From the NCBI RefSeq assembly GCF_049306965.1, contig NC_133197.1:2744001-2808000 (forward strand): a stretch of DNA of 64,000 bases, given 5' to 3'. Position 1 is the first letter of the stretch. Each line of letters begins with the position of its first letter. This document shows positions 33,853 to 45,100 of this stretch, piece after piece. The notes under the pieces were generated by a model. That model saw only the letters and a program-made list of their open reading frames with translations, had not been told where the DNA came from and made no database searches. The position numbers were made by a program, and so were the translations under genes. This stretch comes from Danio rerio. Lineage: Eukaryota > Chordata > Actinopteri > Cypriniformes > Danionidae.

Positions 33853-34901
33853 TAGGGTTGTAACAATATACCGGTATGACGGTTTACCACGATTTGAACG
33901 TGCACGATTATCATACCATGAACAATTGCATATCAACGGTTTTAACCCTTAAAGACCGAGACAGCCGCCCGCGGCTAAAAATAAGTATTGCTCTTAAATG
34001 TTTAATAACTTTTGATCCGCTGATACAATTCAAAGATTGGCATAAAGAAGAGAATCTCAGCTTTCCAGTGCTGTATCACATAACATTCGCGGACTTTCAG
34101 AGGCTCCGGAATCAGTGCGGTTACGTCATCAACATTTGACAATGCTGATTTGACAAAGAAACGCTCGTCACTGTGTCTCCGGACAAATCAGACATGATAC
34201 ATTGATGCATTGTCCCTCCTCCATGCCCAGATTGGTTCAAACTCGCTATATCACAACCAATAAGCATAGGTTTCGCTTTTGTTTGTGGACCAAGCTTTTT
34301 GAACAACACGGAATGAGAGATAGGCATACATTTATGCGCGGCTAAATAAAACGCAAAAAAAAAAAAGTTTTTCATGAAATAATTCTCATACTAAGTACTT
34401 TTGCATGCACAGCAGCACAGAAACATGACAAAACAGTGACACAGCAAAGACGAACTGCTGCTCTTGCTGTTTTCAAAAGACGCAAATGAAGGTGCAGCTG
34501 TTTGTCTGCATTGCAGACAACCATATCCAAATCCATATCCACAGACAACCATATCCATGCTGGCACATAAAACCTAAGGATGTTCCATATTGAATCTAGT
34601 TTCGTTATGTAACTATTTATAGTATAGTAAATATTTATATCTATTTTTTACTGAGGATTTGCACCATGTTTATTTGGACTTTGACACATTATTTATTATT
34701 CTCTTATTTTTTTTATTTGTTCATTGTAAGTGGTGTTGTTTATAGTAACTAAAAATATATTATTTGGAAAAAGTCAAATTTGCTTCACTGTTCTATTATT
34801 TTGTAACATTTGTAACATACCGTATACCGCGAAACCGTCAAACCGTGGTATTGTTTTAGACGATTATCATACCGTGAAAAATTCATACCGTTACAACCCT
34901 A
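33853..34901. mobile_element. Non-autonomous hAT-type element, copy 2
   Basis: Inverted relative to 402-1599 and very similar to it. Ends TAGGGTTGTAACAATAT and CCGTTACAACCCTA, with a perfect 8-bp duplication GTTGGGAA (33845-33852, 34902-34909). It lies just after the stop of locus D. Confidence 0.85.
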
Positions 34902-35710
34902 GTTGGGAAGTTGCTAAAATGTGTATAATGATAAAATAAAAGCATGAAGTGGTTTCTTGTTTTCCTTTGTCTTTCGATTGTGATGAGCTGTTTATGTGTA
35001 TATAAGAACTGTAAAGTCTCGAAGACTAATGCCTTGTTTCCACTGAGCGGTTCCATACCGGTCGCCCTGATCAGCTTGTGTTTTTACTGCTATCACTACA
35101 TTTACTTTATAGACGAGGTGTGTAAGAGGATTCATAATTCAATTCAAACATTTTCAAAACTAGATACCACACCAGCTTTGGTATATTGTTTTTTATTTTT
35201 GTATTTGCCTAAAGTAGTCATCATTTAAATATACTTGTTATTAATCACCTTTCTATATTTTGGTAAAAATGTGTGTTCACTGATGGTAGGTAGTAGTTGC
35301 TTGAGGAACAGCTCGTTTTATTCTGGTCATCTGTCAGCCAGGTGGACTACATTTGCCTTGAAATTTTCGCCAAGTGACTAATAAACAGCATTTCAGCTCA
35401 CGAGGTTTGCTTTCATTTTTGTATCCGCATTATTACCTCGTGCGTTTTACTTATGTCAGATGAACAAGTTTTAGTAGTTTAAACGGTTTGATGATGCCAT
35501 CATAATAATATTTCATCATTCAGTGTAAATTATAGTGCAAATCAGTGCGAAAATTAAGAAATGTCCTGTTATTTGAGTGAATTGTGCTATTTTGGGGTGC
35601 GTTTTGCAAACAACGACATTGCACGCAGCTGAACTATCAAAGTATGATGCATCGTTTAAAAATTAACATAAAACATATTAAGTCTTTAAAAGTAGTATCC
35701 AAAGAAAACA

Positions 35711-35980
35711 ACCCTGCTGAAAAAAACAGCTTAAACCAGCCTAGACTGGTTTTAGCTGGTTGACTAGCCTAGTTTTAGATGGTGTTTTGACCAACTGGTT
35801 AAGCTGGGAGATGACCAGCATGACCAGCTTTAACCAGACTGGTCAAGCTGGTTTTAGCTGGTCATTTTCCAGCCCAACCAGCCTGGAAATGGCCAAAACC
35901 CCTCTAAAACCAAGCTGGTCAACCAGCTAAAACCAGCTAACCAGCCTAGGCTGGTTTAAGCTATTTTTTTTTCTGCAGGA
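35711..35980. mobile_element. AACCAGCC hairpin element, copy 3
   Basis: Shorter copy with ends CCTGCTGAAAAAAACAGC and the mirrored sequence ending TTCTGCAGG, again with repeated AACCAGCC/GGCTGGTT words. Confidence 0.65.
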
Positions 35981-35992
35981 AAGGCTTTAGAG

Positions 35993-36185
35993 CACAGTTG
36001 TCAAACTCAGTTCCAAAAGGGCCGCAGCTCTGCACAGTTTAGTTCCAACCCTAATTAAACACACCTGATCAAACTAATTGAGTCCTTCTGGCTTGTTTGA
36101 AACCTACAGGTAAGTGTGTTGGAGCAGGGTTGGAACTAAACTGTGCAGGGCTTCGGCCCTCCAGGGATTGAGTTTGACACCCCTG
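35993..36185. mobile_element. Short hAT-like palindromic MITE
   Basis: Contains CAGTTGTCAAACTCAGTTCC and GAGTTTGACACCCCTG as mirrored ends, with a perfect 8-bp duplication CTTTAGAG (35985-35992, 36186-36193). Confidence 0.8.
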
Positions 36186-36387
36186 CTTTAGAGGAATTGC
36201 ATGAGTCAATTTCTGTTAAAAATGTAAACAAAACAATTTTTTGTTATGTATTAAAATATATGTGTGTGTGTGTATGTACATACACATAGGGATTATTTTC
36301 ATTCTGTATGATGTAATTGTGATTTTTGCGTTGTTGTTCTCCATTTGAGTTTGTAATTGGTATTGTTAAAAATAAATAAATAATTGG

Positions 36388-36477
36388 CGCGTTTTTATTG
36401 ATCCGCCGTTGCGCCCGCCTCGCCGTGATGACGTCACAACAGACGCGTTCATTCAGCGTCGAGTCTTCAGAGCTGAG
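36388..36477 (+). promoter_or_regulatory. Locus E promoter with CRE and non-coding exon 1
   Basis: GCGCCCGCCTCGCCG, a perfect CRE TGACGTCA at 36429-36436, ATTCAGCGTCGAGTCTTCAG and the donor CTGAG/GTGAGT at 36477/36478. The conserved intron-1 block follows at 36478-36632. Confidence 0.7.
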
Positions 36478-36921
36478 GTGAGTCGTTGTCGCTTTATCTC
36501 GTGTTTACACAACGATAAAACACACTTTACAGTTTATTAAAGCGACAATCTGCGACTAGTTTCTGCATTGAGTTCACCTCTATCTGTGTGTCTGCTGACC
36601 AAAACAATACAGCAGGCAGAGAGGAGATCTGAGAGGACAAAACTATAACGGTTAACGTTACTATTATTGTTTGATAAACTAGAGTAATTAGTTTATCGTG
36701 TAAACACTTGTATAAAATGAGCTGAACTGATCCTGAATGGTAGTATATAGTCTGAGGCTCGACAATATTATCAAAGCGCCTGAAATTCTCTATGTCATGT
36801 CAGTATTTCCTGTTTTTTTTACTTCATTCATTAAACTGATGTCATCAGATCTGTTAATTGCCACATTAACTACGATAATGATTTAATTTGTCAATGACTT
36901 CTGCAGATTTTTTGTGTCCAG

Positions 36922-37105
36922 TTTTTTCCTCCTTCAGTTCAGCTGTAAATACTGGAATATCCCCATCAGTCTACAACTGAAGACGAGCATCAGACCATCA
37001 GGAAGAAGAGAAATCTGCAAAGACAGAGTTTATTGAAGGACAGTGAGAAGATGAGTGATCCAGAACCCTGCAGAATTAAACAGGAAGACACTGAAGAACT
37101 AATAG
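36922..37105 (+). CDS. Locus E exon 2: FiNZ N-terminal coding exon
   Basis: The acceptor is probably TGTGTCCAG (36921); a second possible acceptor lies at CCTTCAG about 16 bases later. ATG 37051 opens MSDPEPCRIKQEDTEELI plus one base, and the donor AATAG/GTTTGTG is at 37105/37106. Joins in phase 1 to 40057 or 43866. Confidence 0.86.
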
Positions 37106-37411
37106 GTTTGTGTTTATTCATTACTCTTCAATAATGAGGCTGAACAGCAGTGAGCACCTCATCAGTTCAGTTCTTTATTATATTACCTTTTATTTACCTT
37201 TGTTAATTATTATTTTTGTTTAGAAATGCACTGCATACTAAATTTTCTTTAAGTATATTCTTTCATTATTTTTAAATTATATCTAGCCATAATATTTAGA
37301 TTCTGTGTTTGGACACCCCTGGCTTAGATTAATATTTTTGTATTTTATAAGCAGGATCAAACAAATTTGAATACTAGTTTTAATTTTGAAAATCATTTCC
37401 ACATGCAGGTG

Positions 37412-37585
37412 AACTGCAAGAAAATGCTTTTCTTTCTTAGTTTTTGTCTTGTTTATAGTCCAAATATCTAGAAAAGTAAAAACATTCTCGTTTTTAGAAA
37501 TATATTTTGTCCAAATAATTTTTTCCTTAAATCAAGCAAAATAATCTCGTTTCAAAGCAAAAGCTAGATTATTTTGCTTACCGCC
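37412..37585. mobile_element. Diverged CACTGCAAAAA-type MITE piece
   Basis: CTGCAAGAAAATGCTTTTCTT, then GTCTTGTTTATAGTCCAAAT, follows the order seen in 7703-8114; the right half is degraded. Confidence 0.5.
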
Positions 37586-37703
37586 TTTTCAATACTTGTA
37601 TGCACTAGATATGATCTGCACTACCTCTCAATAAGGACCATCAGTCAGCTGCTGTATACATGATTATTGTTAGTTATTTATTTACTTATTGTTAAGTGTT
37701 TTA

Positions 37704-38215
37704 GGGCAGCTCAGTGGTTAGCACTGTCACCTCACACCAAGAAGGTCGCTGGTTATGAGTCAGTTGGCATTTCTGTGTGGAGTTTGCATGTTCTCCCCGT
37801 GTTGGCGTGGGTTTCCTCCGGGTGCTCCGGTTTCCCCCACAGTCCGAACACATGCGCTATAGGGGAATTGGATCAACTAACTTGGCAGTAGTGAATGTGT
37901 GTAAATAAGTGTGTATGGGTGTTTCCCAGTATTGGGTTGCAGCTGGAAGGGCATCCGCTGTGTAAAACATAGGCTGGCAGGTCATTCCGCTGTAGTGACC
38001 CCTGATGAATAAAGGGACCAAGCCGAAGGAAGGAAGGAAGAATGAATGAAATTGGCCCTATTGTATGACTTCTGTGTGTGAATATGAGTGTGTATGGGGG
38101 TTTCCCAGTACTGGAAGACATCCGATGCATATAACATGTTGGAATAGTTAGTGGTTCATTCCACTGTGATGACCCCTGATAAATAAAGAGACTAAGCTAA
38201 AGGAAATTGAATGAA
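37704..38215 (+). mobile_element. DANA-type SINE plus an adjacent partial copy
   Basis: A nearly full copy (GGGCAGCTCAGTGGTTAGC to AAGGGACCAAGCCGAAGG, about 37704-38050) is followed by a 3' partial copy (38055-38215) with GTATGGGGGTTTCCCAGTAC and a further AATAAAGAGACTAAGC end. Confidence 0.65.
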
Positions 38216-38344
38216 TGCATATTTAGTGTTAATCTTTTCTGAAACTCCAGAGCCAATACGACAAAATTTAGTTCGGTGTACACCAGTATGTTTGAATGAC
38301 AATAAAGCTTGTCAAATTCCAAACAATCTAATCAGAATCACTCA

Positions 38345-39110
38345 AATGTTGTCAGCGCCAATAGTCTAGTGATTAGTGCGTCAACATATAGCACCCAGGT
38401 GCTTATGTAACCCCACCAGTCTCCGCTACACTCACTCCCCTAAACCTCACTCCCATCCAGGTCACGACACCAATGTAAGTCGGCCGGTCCTACGCAGGGC
38501 CGGAGCAGGCTGAACTGCCGCTCTAGGCAGAGGACGATCACGCCACCCTCAACCCCAATGTGAAAACGAAAGTGACCGGTTATGAAAATGAGTGAGGTGT
38601 CGCGGACCTCTATTCTGCCGCCCTATGCGCGGATATAACTGAGGACGCGCGGGTGCTGAGGGAGGGAGGTGTCGCCGACGCTGCTCTCTCTATTCTGCCG
38701 CCCTATGCGCGGAAATAACTGAGGACGCGCGGGTGTCGCGGACCTCTATTCTGCCGCCCTATGCTCGGATATAACTGAGGACACGCGGGTGCTGATGGAG
38801 GTGTCGCTCACTGACGCTGCCCTCTCTATTCTGTCCCTATATGCGCAAATATATGTGAGGATGCGGGTGGTGAGGAAGGTGTCGCGGACATAACTGAGGA
38901 AGCGGGTGGTAAGGGGGGTGTTGCGGACGCCGCCCTCTCTATACTGCTGCCCTAAGCGGCTGCCTAGGTCGCCTCTATGGACGCACCGGCCCTGGTCCTA
39001 CGCCACCCAACCCGCTCCGAGCTGGTATCGAACCGGCGACCTTCCGCATGGGAGTAGGTTGCTCTAACAAGGATAACAAGGTTGCAGTAGCATCTGTCAC
39101 TAGAGCACCT
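38345..39110. mobile_element. tRNA-like SINE pieces split by a hAT MITE
   Basis: Left part: AATAGTCTAGTGATTAGTG resembles a tRNA A box. Right part, on the complement: a B-box-like GGTTCGATACC. The MITE at 38495-38994 separates them. Two SINEs in opposite orientation are possible. Confidence 0.45.
38495..38994. mobile_element. hAT MITE with internal minisatellite
   Basis: Ends CAGGGCCGGAGC and the complement of GCACCGGCCCTG, with a perfect 8-bp duplication GTCCTACG (38487-38494, 38995-39002). The centre (38600-38940) holds about four copies of a ~90-110 bp GC-rich unit containing TCTATTCTGCCGCCCTATGC and ATAACTGAGGA. Confidence 0.8.
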
Positions 39111-39305
39111 TTAGAGGTCATAGGAGTGAGGTTTACCTGCACAGCACTTACATGTTACACTCACGGTGACCCGAGTTTGATTCCTGGCTCGATATCTATT
39201 GCCTTTCCTTTCTCTCTCTCTGCTCCTCATACTTTTCTGTCTGCAAATCTTCAATGTCCAGTCAATAAAGGTGAAAACCCCTAAAAAAAATAAAAAAAAA
39301 TAAAG
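39110..39305 (+). mobile_element. tRNA-derived SINE
   Basis: B-box-like GAGTTTGATTCCTGGC, CTCTCTCTCTGCTCCTC, the 3' motif CAATAAAGGTGAAAACCCC and an A-rich tail, as at 20280-20470. Confidence 0.6.
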
Positions 39306-40056
39306 AAGAATCAATCAAATGTCCACTCCATGAATGTAAAAAAATGCATTTTGCTTGAAAACACAGAGCAAATAGAAAGTGAAAGCATCTTCTGTATGAT
39401 TATAGCCTAGCTTTCATGTGAAACCCTCGATTCTTCATTCAAGCCACAGAGAGACAAATGTTTTGCACAAGAATCAGCAGCATCCTGAGCCGGTGATCAG
39501 CATGTAGGCTTCTAAATATGTGTGCTTTGTTTCCTGTGTGCAACCTCATCGACTCGTTTCCTACGCTATAGATTACTCAACTGTGAATGATGTGAAACCA
39601 CTTAGGAACTGCAGCAGGGGGGGTTTATTATTATTTATTTATTTGTATTACAATTTAGAGACAGTATTACAGCCTTTTTTGTAGATTGTAGATACATTTT
39701 TATATTCACACGTGCTCCCAAAATACATTTTACAGTTTGCACATATTTTTAGTCAGAAATGCTCACACTGTAGAGCCATGCGAGAGCGCCATCTGCAGTT
39801 AGCAAGCTGTTTTAAACTAGCCTCTTAAAATGAACTTGTTTCAACAGTATCTGGATGCAGCCTTTATGATGCAAGCTGAGATTGCATCACTCAGCGATGC
39901 GATGTCAGACACAATGCACTCAATGGAGTTGGTGACATCACTGTGACGGGTAGGGTTAGAGGTGGGCATAGGTGAGCCCATTAAAAAGCATTGGATGCAG
40001 CCCAGATTGCACTACACCACATCCAGACTCCTCTCACTTGTTTACCTACTTTTCAG
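39306..40056. other. Intron before the locus E type-1 exon
   Basis: No gene or clear element. Contains a T/A-rich run near 39630 and a diverged form of the intron end that precedes type-1 exons, ending in the acceptor CTTTTCAG at 40056. Confidence 0.4.
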
Positions 40057-40433
40057 GTGTGATGGTAAAGGAGGAGAGTGAAGACCTGAGCGGAGATGAG
40101 GAGAAACATCATGTCAAGAGTGAGGAAGAAACTCAATCAGAGACTGAACATAGGATTTCAATTGAAAGAACAGCTGGTAAAGGTTTCACCTGCACTCAGT
40201 GCGGAAAGAGTTTCAAGAACAAACACCTTCTCAAGCGTCATGTGATGATCCACACCGGAGAGAAACCTTACCAGTGTTCACACTGCGACAAGAGATTCAA
40301 TGATTCAGGAAACCTGAAAACACACGCGAGGACTCACACTGGGGAGAAACCGTATCACTGCACTGCTTGTGGGAAGAGTTTTACACAATCGTCTTCTCTG
40401 CGAACACACACAAAACACAATCACAGTAAGTAG
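40057..40433 (+). CDS. Locus E: C2H2 zinc-finger exon, type 1, three fingers
   Basis: Follows CTTTTCAG (40056) in phase 1. The junction codon is Gly instead of Asp: (G)[20 protein letters not shown], then an acidic linker and three fingers starting FTCTQC, YQCSHC and YHCTAC, ending KHNHSK-stop. The last finger has H-x4-H. The frame is open upstream to 39972, but that part is intron. The ATCACA/GTAAGTAG end is a donor candidate (GT 40426-40427) in phase with the type-2 exon at 43866. The short form with exon 2 would be about 143 residues. Confidence 0.87.
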
Positions 40434-41128
40434 ATCATCTAAACATCCAGCCTGTTCAGCAGTGAATTGTCATTTTGTTATTACTTCATCGTGTTTTGAC
40501 TGTGAATTAAAAAATAGAGCTTGTTATCATTTCCTTATCATATTGCACATGCAAGTGGCGATTCCCTGTAAGCCAATCAGCATTCATCAGTGAGTCTAGC
40601 TCCACCCTTTAATACCATAATGTTGCTGTTGAACGAATAATTGAAATTGGCGAAAAGAAAATGTAAAAAAGGCGATTTGAAATGTTGCATTTAGATATTT
40701 GTAAAGCATGCAATGTGAATGCAATATAAATATAGAAACATATATTTATTCTACATTCAAGAGCAAATGCATGACTGTCCTATTTGTGTGACATAATTAT
40801 TAAACAAAAGTAGCAGTAGCCAAGGGTCACGCCCACCATAACCGGACATCATGATTGAGCCAAGCACAATGCAATCCTAAATTAACATTTATATTGATTC
40901 CCAAATTCAGAGGGGAATAACTGTTGGATAACAATCACGTAGAAGTGCATATACCTATTCTGTAAGCCTAAACCTAACATAATCTGTAAACGTATCCCTA
41001 ATACGTTTCCTAATACGTAATCCTGATTGGCTGATTGGAATGTTGTTCCAGGATCAACATAGATGTTAAACCAGCTACATGTCCTACTTGGTCAAATCAG
41101 GTTGGTGCACCATAATCATACCGGGAGT

Positions 41129-42066
41129 TAGAGCTGCACGATTCTGGCTAAAATGAGAATCGCGATTTTTTTATTTTTATTTTTTGCTTAAAATAAAGAT
41201 CACGATTCTGTAGATGTAAAATAAAGGTATGGTGAAAACAAACATATGGCACATCGATAATAATATGTGTAGGTCTACTGATTTCTATAAATGATTCTAT
41301 TCTACTTATAATAATTCTGATGTTGAATTATTATGTTTAAGATATATGCTTGCAATCTGTCATATTAGACAATTTTATTCACTGTTAACATCACACATTT
41401 GCCGTTATCAGATTATATTCAACAATATATAGGCTGGAGTAGTTATACTGACATTGTAAACATTTATTTTCATGCACAACTGTGTGTTCGCTATGACAGA
41501 AAAAACAAATAAAATGCTTGCCGTAATCATAACTCTAAAATGCGATATGATCATTTAAATGAAGTGCACACTTTCGGTTTCATTTTGACTGCTAAGTTCT
41601 TGTTCATACTTCTGGCGGCTCCCAAACGATCACTCTGCGCCACAAACAGAATATTATTTACAACTGTATAACCTGTTACTCTCAACATATGCAGGTTCAG
41701 TTCACTAAAGTAGACTCTACTTAAATATAGACTCGCGCGCGTGCCTTCTCTGTGATAACAGCTCACGGTTAGCATCTCAAGTCACGTGTGATTTCCCGGC
41801 CGAGAAAACATCATTATATTAAGACAAAAATGACATTTTAGGTGAATTATACCTTATAAATACAGTATGTGACTCATTCAACATCATTTGGAGGTGTCAA
41901 TGTCACTGAGCAACGTATGTGAAACAATGAAAAGACTTGTGCAGCCGCCTTTTCTTCTCTCCTGAACTTGAAAATATGATTGACAGAATCGTAGAAATGT
42001 TGGATTAAGATCGTCTAGGGGTCGAATCGAGATTGCGATCTTTTAACGATTAATTGTGCAGCTCTA
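41129..42066. mobile_element. hAT-type element with TAGAGCTGCACGAT ends
   Basis: Inverted ends TAGAGCTGCACGATTCTGG and ATTAATTGTGCAGCTCTA, with an 8-bp duplication CCGGGAGT (41121-41128) and CCAGGAGT (42067-42074), one mismatch. Non-autonomous. Confidence 0.75.
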
Positions 42067-42402
42067 CCAGGAGTGATGATGGTTTCTCTTGAGAGATCAT
42101 ATAAACGTCGATTTGCCATCGGCATATTCACGTAAAAGCCAAAAATAATATGTAAGGGCCAAAATTATTAAATATTAAAAATATTAGGTTTTCCTTTATG
42201 CTAAAAATCATTAGTATAGTAAGCAAATATCATCTTCCATGAAGATATTCAGTAATTTTCCTACTGTAAGCACTTTTAAAATGACATTTTTTGTGTGTGG
42301 ATGCAGCAAAACTGCCAACAAAAATGTCCTGAAACAAGCCAACATCTTCACTCTCTCGTGTGCACTTTTTGGGAATTACCCATGCATGTTCAGTATCTAT
42401 GT

Positions 42403-42594
42403 CAGGAGTGTCCAAACTCGGTCCTGGAGGGCCAGTGTCCTGGAGAGTTTAGCTTCAACCCTAATCAAACACACCTGAACCAGCTAATCAAGCTCTTACT
42501 AGATACTAGAAACTTCCTGGCACGTGTGTTGAAGCAAGTTGGAGCTAAACTTAGCAGGACATCGGCCCTCCAGGACCGAGTTTGAGCACCCCTG
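42403..42594. mobile_element. Short hAT-like palindromic MITE
   Basis: Ends CAGGAGTGTCCAAACTCGG and CGAGTTTGAGCACCCCTG, with a perfect 8-bp duplication ATCTATGT (42395-42402, 42595-42602). Same family as 13646-13827. Confidence 0.8.
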
Positions 42595-42654
42595 ATCTAT
42601 GTAAAGCTTAGGAATTCACCTTTCAGGACCATCTATTCTTCAGTCAATGCAGCG

Positions 42655-43475
42655 GTTACACCCGATACACTAGCGCCCCATTCACTTGTGGCATCAGCGT
42701 CAATGCTTGCCATTCACTTTGAATGGGTGACATCAGGCGTTGCCGAACTACATTGTGGATCCATTGGTGCTGCTTCAGAGGCGGTGGTTGCTGCAGAAGT
42801 TGGGACTTTCTCAACTTTTCAAGCGCCAACGGAAGCATCAGCCAATCAGATCGCTGTATGCAAATACACCAGCTCAGACAGTTGACGATTGCTGACTAAT
42901 TTCATTGGCTGACACTGCTATGATGCTCGCATCAGCCCCAACTTGAGACACGCCCTCTGTCAAGCGTTGACACTGAAGCCCCATGTGAATCGGGCGTAGG
43001 GGCTTCAGCGTCAAAGCTTGATGGAGGGTGTGTCTGAAGTTAGAGCTGACGTGATTGTTGTAGCAGGGTCAGTCAATAAAATTAGGTAGCAATCGGCTTC
43101 TGTCTGAGCTGGTGTATTTGCATACAGCGATCCGATTGGCTGATGCTTCCGCCGGCACTTGAATAGTTGAGAAAGTCCCAACTTCTGCTGCGAGCAACGC
43201 CTCTGAAGCAGCACCAACAAATCCACAATGCTGATGTGATTGTTGTAGCAGAGTCAGTCAATGAAATTAGTCCGCAATCGGCTAGTGTCTGAGTTGGGCT
43301 ATTTGCATAAAGCGATGCTATTGGCCGACTCTTCCGTTGGTTGTGTCCAAAACGTTGAGAAACTCCCAACCTCTTCAGTGTCAACGGATCCACTGTTCAT
43401 TTCAGCAACACTTGACATCACCCATTCAAAGTGAATGGGAAGCATTGACACTGAAGCTCCTTTAAACAAACCTCT
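42655..43475. repeat. Two adjacent inverted-repeat elements of one family
   Basis: The words CACTTTGAATGGGTGACATC (left) and its complement near 43415-43445, and AGTTGGGACTTTCTCAAC (42798) with its complement near 43170, show a large mirrored structure. The middle (about 42960-43020) holds a second set of ends (CCCATGTGAATCGGGCGTA, GGGGCTTCAGCGTCAA). I read this as two related non-autonomous elements placed head to head, or one element with an inverted duplication. No coding capacity. Confidence 0.5.
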
Positions 43476-43865
43476 CTTGCATTAACAAAACGTCCAGTTA
43501 TAGCGCCTCTGATTGGCTATTGACTTCATCACGTGCACAGAGGTAACTCTGCAAATTCCGAGGTAGTACATTTGCTCAATTTAACGCTAATGACAGCTAT
43601 ATTTTTGCAATCCAAGTAAATACATTTTTCACATATCATTTGGAAGATGATACAGAATGTCCAGAGACCGTCTTTGCAAAGGAAGGATGCCCTGGAAGAT
43701 AACAAATTTGATCAATGTTTGGATCATCACGACTTTATGGAAAGTTCCACAGTGGAAGTTACTGAAAAGTTGCAGACTTTTAATTCGAGCATGTTAAGTA
43801 GGAAAATAGCTTGCATCCCCATTTCACATTTCTCCTCAAAGGTAACTTCTTTCTTTAATTTTCAG

Positions 43866-44446
43866 ACCTGATAACAAAGGAGGAGGAGAGTGAAGATTTG
43901 AGTGAAGCCAAGAAGGTCAACTTCAGCGTTCGTATGAAGGAGGAACCCTATTCATGTTCTGTCTGTGGAAAGAGTTTTAAACATCAGTCGAGTTTAAGTC
44001 AGCATCAGATGATCCACACCGGAGAGAAACCTCACGCGTGTATTCAGTGTGGGAGGAGTTTTGGACAATTATCAAACCTTATTCAACACATGCTGATCCA
44101 CTCCGGAGAGAAGCCGCACAAATGTGATCAATGCGGCAGAACATTTTTTAGGCATTCACATCTGAAAAACCATCAGAGCGTTCATACAAAGGAGAAGCCT
44201 TATTCGTGTGCTCTATGTGGAAAGACTTTTACGCGGCAGTCGAGTTTAAGTCTACACGAGAAGATCCACACTGGTGTGAAGGAGCATGTGTGCTTTGAGT
44301 GTGGGAAGACTTTTTTTCAAGCCGGATATTTGAAGCGACACCAGAGGATTCACACTGGAGAGAAACCTTACGCGTGTTCACACTGCGACAGGAGATTTGT
44401 TTGGTCAGAATGTCTGAAGATACACGAGAGGACTCACGCTGGATAG
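43866..44446 (+). CDS. Locus E: C2H2 zinc-finger exon, type 2, six fingers, early stop
   Basis: Follows TTTTCAG (43865) in phase 1, reading (D/N)LITKEEESEDLSEAKKVNFS, then six fingers starting YSCSVC, HACIQC, HKCDQC, YSCALC, HVCFEC and YACSHC, with TGEKP, SGEKP, TKEKP and TGVKE linkers, and ends ERTHAG-stop. The stop replaces the Glu of the next GEK linker (GGA TAG where GGA GAG is usual). Downstream bases still encode a recognisable seventh finger (HQCDQCRKTF) before a further stop, so the array was once longer and its last finger is decaying. The finger order matches A, C and F. It can be spliced from 37105 or 40425. Expected to be a nuclear DNA-binding protein. Confidence 0.88.
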
Positions 44447-45100
44447 AAAACACATCAATGTGATCAATGCCGCAAAACATTTTAAGATCTGTATAAACAT
44501 CTTCGGGTAGGGACACACCAAGTTGGTTTGGTGTTTTCCTCGTCACCTCTTAACATCAGTGCTTATTGGCCAGATTCAGCATGTAGAATTGGCTGAAGGG
44601 ACCAATCTGATTAGTTATTCAGCAGTGAACCTGAGTGTGTCGTGTGTGTGAAGTGACATCACTAATAAACAATTCAAGTCAAGAACGAACACAAAGAGGC
44701 CAGCTGTAATTTCGCTGCATCTCTCGAATATTTGCAGACTATTTGGATTATTAGATCATCAGACATATAATTTGTGTGTTAGCATCGACTTGGCTTGCGT
44801 TGGTTTTCCCTGTGCGCTTATAATTGAGTAGTTTGTTCGCCATTTGGGTTTATAAAGAAACAAGCCGTCTAACGTTAAGTAGTAATGTCTTGGGGACTTC
44901 CGGCGGCAAGACGAGGAGGTAGTCGTGTTTTGTTCACGCTCTCACTATCTTTACCATTATAAGCACCAGTTACTCGCGAGTATACTTTGAAAAGAGACGA
45001 CTTTAGTCCTAACCTAAAGCAAGCTAGCATGGAGGCTGCTGCTAACGCTACAAGCAACAGTTGCGCAGAGCAATCTTCGTTAGGGGACACTTCTGGTTAA

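Noticed and set aside
39972-40056. N-terminal extension of the locus E type-1 frame
   Set aside because: Homology to other type-1 exons begins only after the acceptor at 40056.
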